Position numbers and translations under genes: made by a program. Positions 44,941 through 56,044 of a DNA stretch of 64,000 bases are shown in pieces. The DNA is taken from contig NC_060109.1 of NCBI RefSeq assembly GCF_021155765.1, forward strand, positions 5,481,001 through 5,545,000, read 5' to 3'. The notes below the pieces were generated by a model. That model had not been told where the DNA came from, made no database searches, and was given only the letters and a program-made list of their open reading frames with translations. Within the stretch, counting starts at the first letter, position 1. Every line of letters begins with the position of its first letter. The stretch comes from Diprion similis (Eukaryota > Arthropoda > Insecta > Hymenoptera > Diprionidae).

Positions 44941-45741
44941 GTGTGTTTCACTGATTTCAAGGTTTAGTAAGCTCAGATGGAATTTACGCAAAATACGTTT
45001 AAATTTATGTTTCTAAAAAGATGAATTAATGCATAATCTGCTTGAACTCAGTTTTGAGAACTTTAAATGTACGGGTAGGAGGTTTTTTTCTTACATATAA
45101 GCAAAAAAATCCTTATATTCTTCAGTGTAACAAGTTTTTTTGATGCGGACATCCATCTTCTGAGAAGCTTGGTGGTGGATGCACCGTAGATCAACGAAAC
45201 GTTATGGAGAAACCCCATTCTTCTCCGACGCTATTCCCAATGATAATGCAGAAAGTAGTATTGACCTCCTTATGATATGTTGAATAGAATCTTGGATATG
45301 TAGGTCAATCATTAACACAACCAGTTGATGTCAACGTTTCGACTCTGTGATTGACTCTAGATGAATTAATAAATTTTCGGTCCTGAAGATGACTCAAATC
45401 ACAGAGTCGAAACGTTGACATCAACTGGTTGTGTTAATGATTGACTTACATATCCAAGATTCTATTCAACATATCATAAGGAGGTCAAGACTACTTTCTG
45501 CATAACGTAACGAATGTTGAAGCTCCTGCAGCGAGAGGCTGGTATCGGTTGATATTTACGGCAATATTTGAAATCTCGATCATACTCCAGCCGAAATCGC
45601 GTTGTTCGAAATCTTTGATCTTTACGAGCAGTTTGTTGTTTGTGTCCGCGAACCAGCCGTCTATATCACTCGATGAGGATCGTCACGTTGGATGTATTGA
45701 AGCTTTTAACTTCCGCAGCGACCTCGTCATGCTTGACGTGT

Positions 45742-46221
45742 TCAAATTCGCATGTCAATATCATGTTGACCTTCACATTCTGACATTCGCTGTGCCAGTT
45801 TCAATTTTCCGACGATGATCTGCCGCGCATCGCTCAGAAAGACCTCCAAATCCTCATGGCCAAGATTGATGACAATGCCGGTGCGAATCCGGTTAGCAAA
45901 AGCGCTGTCAACATCGTCCCACTGTACACCCGCTGTACTGCCAATATTGCCGCCTGTCATCAGGCCATGCTGCCGCTGTTGCTGCTGGATCTTTGCCACC
46001 CAGGATTGTATGAGGGAGATCTTATGTTGAATTTGCTGTTTCGTCCCCACACTCATTCTCGGCTGCTGGAGAATATCTTGCAAAACTTGTATATTTGCCA
46101 CTCCAATACCGATCCAATGATTGAAGACATCGTGACTTCCTTCTCCGGGAGTTTGCTCGCGCAGCAAATTGTACGCCTCCCCCATCTGTTCGACGAGTCC
46201 CATGCATGCTTCGGCAGCCAT
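45742..46221 (-). pseudogene. polymerase B N-terminal fragment, right arm
   Basis: ATG 46221 opens a 159-aa frame (MAAEACMGLVEQMGEAYNLL), with WDDVDSAFANRIRTGIVIN and HEDLEVFLSDARQIIVGKLK aligning to pPolB of the complete Polinton (WEDLETAFQSRIRTGAVIN..., HKDLGVFLKDAKHLVVARLK). It is the fuller of the two arm copies. After the stop at 45742 the sequence continues polymerase-like to 45504, then meets the Penelope-like element. Only the first quarter of the gene is present. Confidence 0.85.
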
Positions 46222-47016
46222 GACTTTGACGTTGGTGACGATGATATTCTGAACTTTTCACTTTCACGTGTTGTGTAAGACTGATGAGTCTGCAATGGAT
46301 GTACTGTCCTTATGCCGACGGATCGTGAGGGAAAGGGGGAGGGGGGGGGGTCTCCACGTTCTGCAGCAGCAGCTTCCATGATAAAAATTGTGGTCAACCA
46401 CGGCTGAGCCTGCACACGCCCATCCCTCCCCTATCAGTGAAAAAAAACTTTGAAGATACACAGTGGGAGAATCGGCTGGCAAAGAGTGGCTTCGAGCGGC
46501 ATAGAGATAAATTCTGATCCCTAGACTCTTGACCGGGTGATTTATGTTTTTGGGACCTGACAAAAAGGGTTGTTTGGGAAAAGCTTTTTGAGAAAACGTA
46601 GCAGCAGTCAGTAATTATTGCACCCAGATGGTGAGAATCCGACTCTGCGACGATTAGCCAAGACTGAACGGCTTAGTAAATTTGTGCATAAGGTTTTTGC
46701 GATGGTTCATAATGATGCATAAGCACATTTCCGAATATTCTGGCATGGTTTTAATTTCCTCCTTGTGTCCCTATCCCACTGCGTTTATTATCGGCATTAG
46801 CTGAAAGGCTGCATTTGCAGGAATTTTTTCAAGTGGTCTAGCGTTATCTAACTTAGAGCCTCCCGCCGTCGAACAAGATCCGACATAACCCCCCCTCCCC
46901 CCTCCCCCCCTCCCCCCCTAGTGGCGCTGCAGTCGCCCCGGCCTGTAGGAATAGGGGGACTGGTGGCGGAAATTGGAACTAGAATCCAGAACTCTTGTAT
47001 CATATCTACTTATGCC

Positions 47017-50000
47017 AACGTCGGAATCTTATCTCAGACAAGGTCAATGATTTGTTGGAAGTAGAAGACTCTTGAGGCTTCCGAAAGGTCTTACGACATT
47101 TTCTGTATCCGTTTTTGACAGAGATATCGTACTTCAAAGACTGCACGTGTCTCAACTTTTCGCATCGACCTTTGACGCATTCATTCGAGCGATAAACTGT
47201 TTAGCATGAAACCATTCATAAATAATTGGCGATAATTGATAAGAATTCGATTACAAATAATCCGGAAAAATCATCTCTACGTCATTTCAGTCTTTAGTTT
47301 TTATGTCCCCTTTAAAATTGTAATTAATTTATATGATGTTTCGAAAAAGTTTTATGAGTAAAAAGAGAGATTGACGAACATTAAATTACGTGCAATTGCT
47401 GCTCTATACTTCGGCAAAACCTTATATATTTGAATACTATCTATCATCATCAGCTTTTGTCTGTGCATACTTGGATTGCATGTTCCAGCAATTGGATTGA
47501 TGCTGCAATTACTTTCTCTCAGACTTACAGCATGTAACTAGCAATTTTCTACCGAATTGGTCAATGAATGATTTTCATCAACTTTTATTCATAATAATTT
47601 ATCAATTTCACTTATTCAAAAAAATATTTACAAATAATATTTTTGTGTACATTGGTCTGCGTTTTCCGCTGCAAATTTTTTAAAAACCATGAGAATCTGG
47701 AGTAAGTTAAAAAATTAGTTCTATACGTCAGCTGCATCTTCGTTCGCAATGAAGTTATTAGCCTTGACTGAAGACTATATCTTCAGTCAACCGTATGGGT
47801 TATGTAATAAACATATGTACACAATATACATAAGATACATATAGGAACAATCATATATTTTCATCCTTTGATTAACTTCATCGATTCATTTTCCCATTAT
47901 TTGCATCAAGAAAAGGTTTCTAACTCTATTCCTTCTAAACCAGGTGTGTGTTTATTGTGCATCTACTTAGATATTATTATTTTTATCGTTCCGATGGAGT
48001 TGGATTATCATTGCTGAATTTGACTCAAATGAATTTGCATAGATGAAAAGCATGCGGCATCCATACGAGGTTAAATCAAAATTTCAGTCCGTTCTCGTCC
48101 GTCATTCCATAGGCATAATAATATTTGACTCTGCATTATCTGGGTACACGTGGTGAGTGATGGTAACATTAGTTCTTGTCGCCTCTGCGTACCGACGTGA
48201 GTTGCGGGTGCCGGGGTAGACGCAGAGGGCGCCGCTTGACGATGAATTATTATCGTTTATATTTGGTTACGCAAAGTCCTATAAGGCTATCAGTCTTTAC
48301 ATATCCTCAGTCAACGGTATATGGTACTCCGATGCCGAGACAACGCGAACCAGCGATTGAATTTTCCGCCCTCGCCGATCACAGCATAGCGCGGCAAACA
48401 GACCGACTGCCTAGGCTCTCGCCGGTCCCGCCTCGAGATTTGACTAGCCCTCGCCTCGTCCCCGCAGTAGCGCCACCGCGGAATTGTGATCGCCGAAGCG
48501 GGCGGCTGCCTCACCCCCTTGTACTGCGTAACGGACCACTTCCAGTGTGTAGTCAAGTCAACTATTCTTGCCAGTAATCCTTTTCGTTAAGCTTCGTAGG
48601 TGTGCCGATTGTACGCCGACGTTGTTACTTCGATAGTTGAGTTGCTGCCGATCTGTGAAACCGGAGCTCCTTGCCGTAAAAGGTACGCGAACGCTAACGC
48701 GAACCTCGCTGGCTATTAGCTCTTCAACGGCCACAGGCCATTTTTGAAATCGCAACAGGTTGTCGGCCGGCTTCAATCGGCCATTTTGGTGTGAAAACCC
48801 GCGAACCTCGTGGCGGCTAAGCTAATCATTTAGTATTGCTTTGAGACATTGTTTGATATTATTGAATAATGCTAAGATAAAATACTCTGGTTGCTTCGCG
48901 TTAAAGAATAGTGGGTAAAAATCCCGTCTGCCGGCCGCCTCCCGGCCGCGCATTAGTTGCGTGAGTGCGAAAGAGAGAGAGAGGATCTGTGTGTGCGAGA
49001 GTGTGTGCTCGTGCCGTCGTTGCCGGGCGTAACTATACAACTGTCAAGCGTAGCGACGGTGTGCCCGTCACTTACCCCCTTTGTATGGACTCCGAGTTGA
49101 AAAGAGTCGAATGTGACTTGTTTGAGAAATTGAACTCTTTATGAATTTGAATTGGGGAAACTCCCATCCGCTTATCGCTCGCTTGTGCCCGCTTGCTTAT
49201 AGTGCCAGATAATCGTAAAATATTTTGGATATTAATTTTTGTTAAATTGTGCTTGGCTTTGAATTTGAATTGTATCGAAGCGTACCGTCACCAATAAGAC
49301 CACTTGCCATGTACATAATTTTGTTCTTCTGCCTTGCCAGAAGAAGCTTTGTTAAATAATAAATATGCTGGTTAATACATCTACAACCAATTGGTTGCCT
49401 TAATATACTATTTCATTTCCACGCCCACGTTCCCCTCACCGCTAACTAGTCGGCTTAATTTTGGATATCCAAGAATCGTCGAATTGAAGTTACATGTTTC
49501 TGCGAATTGGATTGCCTTCCGAGTCGGTAAAAGCGTATTATAGTTCGGAAAATTGTTCTCTCCGGCTCTTTCAAATAACAAATGTTTAAATTGTAGTCGC
49601 AGCAATACATTATTAATGAGAATAGCTATTAGATATTATTCATTGAATTTGTTTTTTATTAAGATATTGTGATTATACACACGATGTATACTGGGAGCGA
49701 TGATTCTGTACAATTTGAAAAATTTGTTGTCTCTCAGATTTTGTTATGAGCCAAACCTTCATTAAAACTTTCAGTGAGTGCTACTCCTCTTTCGATGGTA
49801 TCATTAACAGTTTTCAACATCTTGAATGTGTCGAAAAATTTTTGACAGTCCAGATTTGATTCTCGCGTACTTGGTTCTGTATTTAAAAATCCACGAGGAA
49901 GATCAAATTATTTAAGAGTAAATAACGACACGGTGTGAACATTTTTTCGGTAAAGTTGATCATTTCGGTAATAACAGCGAAAAAACGAGAATTTGGGGTG

Positions 50001-50077
50001 AAAATCAACTACAGCGACCTGTACCATCTCACCTGTGTTAGTTGGACTCACGATGTTCCAGACACTTTTGAAGATCG
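47017..50077. other. 3-kb region without a supported gene; GC-rich island inside
   Basis: AT-rich to 48120. Between about 48170 and 49080 the DNA is clearly GC-richer with many CpG (CCGGCCGCCTCCCGGCCGCG near 48930) and a GA/GT-rich stretch (48970-49010); open frames there have no motif. A tail-like stretch with AATAATAAATATGC follows at about 49356. This could be a host promoter, an LTR or a transposon 5' region; I cannot define boundaries. Confidence 0.4.
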
Positions 50078-50330
50078 TTCAATTCTGCGTAAATTGCGAC
50101 CAAGATCAATGCGATATTATAAAATTCCACTGAGTTGTAGAGATTTGAAAATAAACGCTTCGATTCACGTGTATTTTATATGGGAAATCTTTTCACGCCC
50201 TGGGCGAGTACTTAATATTGATATTAAGGAATATAATTTTTAGGGAATTTTTGTTCGCCATATCTAACAAAATTTTTGATGGGGACTTAAAAAAAATAAT
50301 CATTAAAAAAAAACCACCCTAATATATATA

Positions 50331-50794
50331 TTATATATATATAATGTTCTTATTTTATCTTCGAATAAAGCGGCAATGAGTTTCTCTGTAATAAAGGGGA
50401 TATTTATTGGTTTACATAACCTCTTCGATTATCCATATTTGCATCTTACATCTAACTTACAATGTCTAAAGAATTACATAAACTATTATTACCTGTAATA
50501 AAGAAACGACATTTACAGCTTATAATCGCTCTCTTTTGTCCTTTCTTGGTATGATTTCACAGATAACATTGGATCTTTTAAATTTAATAATTGGAGGTCT
50601 TTTACATGTGCTCCATTCCTCGTTTCATTTCTCTCTTCTCTTCTCCTCTCTCTCTCTCACACACACTCTCGCGCGCATGTGCTCTTGGTTACGCAGTAGT
50701 CAAGGCTGTTTGTCGTTGAGCGGCAAAATTAAAATTCCCGAGTGAAGGAATATGATGAGACCAATATAGCCAGCATCATATTTCTTTACATATA
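50331..50794. other. interior of the older inverted-repeat element
   Basis: About 460 bp with a TA-rich start and a CT/CA-rich stretch (50635-50680). No gene seen. Confidence 0.4.
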
Positions 50795-52665
50795 CAGGGT
50801 GAGTTTTCTCATGTGTCTAATTGGGAGGAGCTTGGATGTGCCGAGACTCCGCCCACTCCCATCCATACTTATCCGCTTCAGAATAGTAGTGTGTGATTAT
50901 AGAGCAGATATCCTTATTTCCAAATCTGTTTACGTCCGCACATATTGGACCCATCCGGAACTTAGTCTACTCGCATGAGGTAATTTGATAGTGGGATAAA
51001 AGCATTGACACAGGTACCTTGACAGTCAGTTACCACTCAAAGCATGAGCACAGCGATATTCTACAGAAAAATATGGAAAATTATTCCGTTGACGAATACG
51101 TTGACATGCTATTGATTTATGGTGCGTGCCGTTTGAATGCAAGCGAAGCCACGTGGTCCTATGCGCTTAATTTCCCAGATAGAGTACCTCCAGCTTCGAA
51201 GGCATTCTTATGATGCGAGCAACGTCTTCGAGCCACGGGCTCTGTAAAGAATTGCACGACTCATAGACAATGCCCTGTGACAAGTGGTATAAACGAAGAA
51301 GTAGTTGTAGGAGCCGTTGCCGCTGATCCAGACATAAGTACCCGGACAATTGCGAATAGTATTGTTAAAATGAGTCGAACTTCTGTTGTTAAGATTTTCA
51401 AAAGACACAAATTTCACCCGTATCACGTACAGTTAGTACAGGAGTTGCGAGGCCAAGACCACCTTAACCGAATGATTTATTGTCATTGGTTAGAGGATCA
51501 GCTTTTGGCGAACGACGATTTTTTATCTCTGGTCATGTTTTCCGACGAATCACGATTCAATAATACCGGTGTTGTAAATCGTCACAACATGCATTACTGG
51601 GCAGATGTGAACCCGCACTGGATGAGAGAATCAGCATTTCAGATACAATGGGGGATAAACGTTTGGTGCGGAATTGTCGGTAATTATGTCGTGGGACCAT
51701 ATTTTTTTTTGAAGGGCACCTCACTGGAGCTCGATATCTAGATTTTTTGCAGAATACGCTCCCTATTTTGTTAGAAAATGTTCCTTTATCCACACGTTTG
51801 CGGATGTGGTTCCAGCATGATGGAACCCCCCCTCATTACGCTAGAGTCGTCCGTGGGTTTTTAAATGGTAAGAAGTTGGTTGATCATCAGTTGTAGAACG
51901 AATCACTCACTTCATGTTGGAAGTTGACAAACTAATATTTATTCGTATGTATGGAATACTGGAAAATCATCACGCAAAAGTCAACAAAATGTTTTCAATT
52001 GACTCGTTATTGAATCAAATCTATTGCGCAGAAAAGTATCCAGGCAAATGGATTGACAGAGGAAGTGTCCCAGGCTGGCCTCCTTGCTTACCTGATTTAA
52101 CAAACTTGGATTTTTTTATGGGGGTACGTTGAAGCTAAAGTCTATAAGACACAGCCCAGAGACCTTCAAGATTTAAAAGATAAAATTATGAGAGCCTGTG
52201 CGACAATTACACCCGAAACCTTGCAAGCTGTGCGAGCAAACATGAGATGCAGACTTCTAGCCTGTATTGAATGCGAAGGTGGCCAGTTTGAACATCTTAT
52301 CTAACTGATACCTGTTTAAGAACGCCAAAATAGTGAAGATTTTGTGATTTATTTATTCCAATGATTTTTCGTATTTCATTTCCAGGATAATTGGGTATAC
52401 TCAATCTCATTTATAAATAAATTGAATTTACGACATCATGTTCCTGTGTCAATGCTTATATCCCACTATCAAAACATTACCTCATGCGAGTAGACTATGT
52501 TCCAGATGGGTCCAATATGTGCGGACGTAAACAGATTTGGAAATAAGGGTATCTGCTCTATAATCACACACTATTATTCTGAAGCGGAAGAGTATGAATG
52601 GGAGTGGGCGGAGTCTCGGCACATCCAAGCTCCTCCCAATTAGACACATGAGAAAACTCACCCTG
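50795..52665. mobile_element. Tc1/mariner-like transposon with long TIRs
   Basis: 1.87 kb flanked by TA (50793-50794, 52666-52667). TIRs are about 215 bp (50795-51010 and 52450-52665), beginning CAGGGTGAGTTTTCTCATGT. Encodes one decayed transposase on the plus strand. Confidence 0.88.
51073..52304 (+). pseudogene. mariner-like (DDE/D) transposase, broken
   Basis: ATG 51073 (MENYSVDEYVDMLLIYGACR). A TGA at 51211-51213 interrupts, then the same frame continues LRATGSVKN..., an HTH (STRTIANSIVKMSRTSVVKIF) and KRHKFHPYHVQLVQELRGQD. First catalytic Asp is in VMFSDESRF; the frame shifts near 51720, then WFQHDGTPPHYA (second Asp) and, after further shifts, PCLPDLTNLDFFMG (third acidic residue) and the C-terminal YVEAKVYKTQPRDLQDLK, ending TAA 52302-52304. 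The motif spacing is that of a mariner-type group very common in ants and other insects. Several lesions: inactive. Confidence 0.85.
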
Positions 52666-53020
52666 TATATTATATATATATTTTTTTCAAGTCCCCATCA
52701 AAAATTTTGTTCGATACGTCGAACGAAAATTCTCTAAAAATTATAGCCCTTAATATTAATATTAATATATTAGGGTGGTTTTTTTTGTATGATTATTCTC
52801 TTTTAAGTCCCCATCAAAAATTTTGTTCTATATGTCGAACAAAAAATCCCCTAAAAGTTATAGCCCTTAATATTAATATTCAGTACTCGCCCAGGGCGTG
52901 AAAAGATTTCCCATATAAAATACACGTGAATCGAAGCGTTTTTTTTTTCAAATCTCTACAACTCGATGGAATTTTATGATATCACATTGGCCTTAGTCGC
53001 AGTTTACGCAGAATTGAACG

Positions 53021-53150
53021 AAAAAAGGTCTCTTGTCATTTTACTATAAATCTACTCCTTCAAAAGTTATTTGAGGTCCTTTGTTGATGTATGACCTCAA
53101 ATAACTTTTGAAAGAATAGATTTATCATAAAATGACAAGAGACCTTTTTT
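53021..53150. repeat. 130-bp near-perfect hairpin
   Basis: AAAAAAGGTCTCTTGTCATT at 53021 is inverted to 53150 with about 58-bp arms and a loop of about 13 bp (TTTGTTGATGTAT); one or two mismatches. It directly adjoins the right arm of the 50078-53022 element and is flanked by AATTGAACG on one side and its inverse on the other. Confidence 0.9.
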
Positions 53151-54644
53151 GTATAACGTTCAATTTCCTACAAAAACGTCTTTTTAAATTTTCTGTACGA
53201 CGCGTCGTTATCTAGTTATAAAAATCGCAAGGAGCAAGAACCATTTTTGCCATGTTATGCTTATGGAAAGTAGAAAATCGCGATGAGGCACTTCTTAGTA
53301 TTAAAATTGAGAGCTCCCATTTTAACAGGTGCCTTTTTTCGTTATCCTGAACAATATTTTCACGATATTTGAAAAAAAAAAAAAAATAGTCAATGTTTTT
53401 GATATAGTCTAATATATACATAATAAATGTAAAAACAAACTCACTACCGTTATAAATATGTGATCGCTAGATCGGTAAAACGATGGCAGTCCTGAGCCAT
53501 AGCGGCCAGCTGACTCGCAGTTATCAAATTATAGAGCAGACTTGAGACAAAGCGCCCGGCTGACTCATAGTCATTAGATAAATAATAAAAAAGCAGTATT
53601 GAAGACATAGCGCTATCAAAATCAAGTCGAGGCTCAAGTCAAACGACAATAAAGATTCAATGAGAAATGAAAAGCTTTGTAAATTGATCACAGTCGATTG
53701 AGTTAACTCCAAATCAGAGTTAAGAGTTTGGTTGATGAAAAGAAAGTAGAGAGAAATTGAATTGGAGATAAGTTTGACATAAAATGAATGAGTATCAAAT
53801 AATTAATAAATGAGATCAGGAGCATAGCCTAGAAGCTAGTGCAATCTTAAATTTTGTTAATCACGTTTAAATTGGATTCAAATAAAATAGAGTACAAACG
53901 TGTAAAATTCGAGGAGACATAAAATTGAACAAATTTGCAACATAACAAAGGTTATAAACGCAGTCTTTGGTTCTAGAAGTAAAAATAAATAGAACAGAAA
54001 ACAGCAAAGGGTTAATCTTGGGAGTCTGTTTTAATTAACAGTGAATTAAAACTCTCTGTTTACTCAAGTAGGAAGTAGTTAGAAAGGTGGCAAAGAGATG
54101 AACTCCGGCGTCTACCATTAGAGCAGCGACTTAAAACCCTCTGTCTGCCAGAATAGGGAGAAAAATTAGGAAGTAACAAAGGGATAAACTGCAGCAGGGA
54201 ACTAAAATTTCCCTGTCTGCTATAATAGGACCTTCTTTCCTCATTTCTGCATGAAGTCTCGATATATCAAATTCATTGAATCCATAAGAAATACTTTACA
54301 CGAACAAAGACACCTCCTACCGGCGCAGCGTACAGTTACCTCCAGCAACTACACAATACCCGTGATACGTAATAATATATATCCTACTCATTTGCCAACC
54401 ACTACCAGATAGATTAGGATGTTTCTCGTGCATTCTGAAATGACTAAAAAATTTACGGCGCATAGCAGACCTCATGCGACTATATCAACGGCCCTAAAAA
54501 AAAGCATTGATGTTCAATCGATTAGGAAAATTTTCTGGTTAGTCAAGAGATTCACAAATTTATGCGGAATTTTATAGTCGTTCTATCGTACTAAATAGAA
54601 GCACTTTTGGAAGCGCAATCATAACACAGTTTTTAAGTATGTAT
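53151..54644. other. AT-rich region with degenerate tandem units
   Basis: 1.5 kb, no supported gene. At about 53998-54235 three diverged units of about 85 bp recur, each with GCAAAGgGaTaAaCT and ...CTCTGTcTgCT... blocks. Earlier (53490-53600) two GCTGACTC blocks recur at about 65 bp. Confidence 0.4.
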
Positions 54645-54915
54645 AAAGTCGTGTTGTGCACCTCGAAAACCCGGCGAGCCAAAACTCCTATACCACTCAA
54701 GCGATCAGGATGAAATTTGGGCAATTGATGCCTTATTTTGGCAAAAAGTGGAGTGAAGGTTTATTTTTTGAAAATTTTGAAACAAAATCACAGATCGGTT
54801 ATCACTTACCGATATTGAGAACATTTTCACAATTGCACCAAAAGGATCGAACTATCTAGTATGATGGAACTCGACGCTGATGAAACACATATTTCGCGCC
54901 CAGTACCATAAAATT
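54645..54915. repeat. dispersed 270-bp repeat, copy 3
   Basis: Most diverged copy; shares CACCTCGAAAAC, ATGCCTTATTTTGGCAAAAA, GGATCGAACTATC and the GATGAAACACA block. Immediately followed by the 54923-55094 foldback. Confidence 0.7.
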
Positions 54916-54922
54916 TGATGAA

Positions 54923-55094
54923 AAAATGACGAAATGGCAGCTGAACTGATTTTTGATTATGAAGAACACTGACATATCATTTTGGTGCGATTTTTTACCG
55001 ACATTCATGTAAGGTCAGTAAAAAATGTCCGCAGAATGAGATATCAGTGTTCTTTGTAATCGTAAAACCATATCAGCGGCCATTTCGTCATTTT
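54923..55094. repeat. 172-bp foldback
   Basis: AAAATGACGAAATGGC at 54923 is inverted at the other end (GCCATTTCGTCATTTT, 55094). Arms are about 78 bp with roughly a dozen mismatches around a short loop at about 55003-55014. Confidence 0.8.
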
Positions 55095-56044
55095 ACCAAC
55101 GAGTTTTACCAGTCGATTCATTTTACAGATAGCTACGACTCTGACGTCGCATTCACCGCAAAAGTGTTATGAGAGTTCGAACTTGTCTCATGAATTGCAT
55201 ACTGTTGTAACAATCTGGGGATCTTATATTCGATCCGTTAATCACCTTTGTGTTCAACAAGAACCGAATAGTTAAATCAGAGCCTTCGAACGGATGAGTT
55301 TGACGTGTTGATATCGCAATGTGTTTGTTTCATGAGACGTGTAGTAGTTGGAAACAACGTGTCCATTTCCAGATGTAGAGAAAGATCAGTAATTTGGGAT
55401 AATTACATAAGCGTATCAGTAAGTGCAGAAAGAAGAGTGTGAGATTATTGATCTGGAAATAAGAGGGGATAATGAGATGCGCATAAGATATGGGGGAGAT
55501 TGTGAAGTCTAATGAAGTAAATCTGTTTGCAAATTCCTATGGAATGGGAGAATCTCCTTTCAAAGATAAAACAAAAATATTATGTGGCCATTTTTGAATC
55601 TTTCAGAATAGGATATCCAGTTCTTTTGTATTCTGCCTTCAAACACATCTAGAAAATATTGCATTTGTAAAAATCAAAACAAGTTCTCTCGCAGTCTGGG
55701 CGCCATTAAAACATCTTCCAAACATTTTTTTGTGTTTTCTAGGTGATCAGCCGAACCATGTACAACTAATTGGTTCATACATTCCGCTAACAATAAGTAT
55801 CGTGTAAGTACTAAAGACATCCTTATTAGTTATATTTTTGTTCCAATATCACTATATCAAATCCTACTTGGGTCATGAATACAATGTAAGATACCCCACC
55901 ACATACAGATACGAAGAGATTCAGTAATTCTCACCGCTCAGTGCCAGTACTGCTATGCAAATATAACTTTGGTTGCCCATCTGGTAGCGCTAAGCAGCGA
56001 GATTTATCAAATCCATGTGGCCCCAATAATTCGTAGAAACTTAC
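55095..56044. other. unannotated spacer
   Basis: About 950 bp without a supported gene; if the exon call to the right holds, this is intron on the minus strand. Confidence 0.35.

Larger units (their letters stand above)
42071..45503. mobile_element. Penelope-like retroelement
   Basis: Terminal segment of about 130-140 bp beginning ATGCAGAAAGTAGT is present three times: 42071-42213 (direct), 45246-45352 (direct, truncated) and 45360-45503 (inverted). Such tandem plus inverted terminal copies (pLTRs) are typical of Penelope elements. Between them on the minus strand lie a reverse transcriptase and a GIY-YIG endonuclease. The inverted copy makes both ends of the insertion mirror images, extending the surrounding Polinton palindrome. 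Confidence 0.85.
40714..47010. mobile_element. palindromic Polinton derivative containing a Penelope-like element
   Basis: Begins AGTAGATATAATGTAAGAG and ends with the inverse (…CATATCTACT at 47010), flanked by the perfect 6-bp duplication TATGCC (40708-40713 and 47011-47016). The start resembles the 86-14518 Polinton (AGTAG...ATAcAAG...TTCTG). Left arm 40714-42070 and right arm 45504-47010 are near-identical inverse copies, each running from the terminus through a TIR of about 700 bp into the 5' part of the polymerase gene, both broken at the same point. The Penelope-like element occupies the exact centre. The left arm lacks about 155 bp present in the right arm. No integrase, capsid or ATPase is present, so mobilisation would need a helper. 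Confidence 0.9.
50078..53022. repeat. older inverted-repeat element split by a mariner insertion
   Basis: Left arm about 50078-50330 (TTCAATTCTGCGTAAATTGCG, GGGAAATCTTTTCACGCCCT) recurs inverted at about 52800-53022; the block AGTCCCCATCAAAAATTTTG is present once on the left and twice on the right (52690 and 52806), so the right side also has a partial tandem duplication. The mariner at 50795-52665 sits between the arms. Confidence 0.75.

Noticed and set aside
48176..48577. 133-codon Arg/Pro-rich frame in the GC-rich island
   Set aside because: Composition follows local GC content; no motif or splice evidence.
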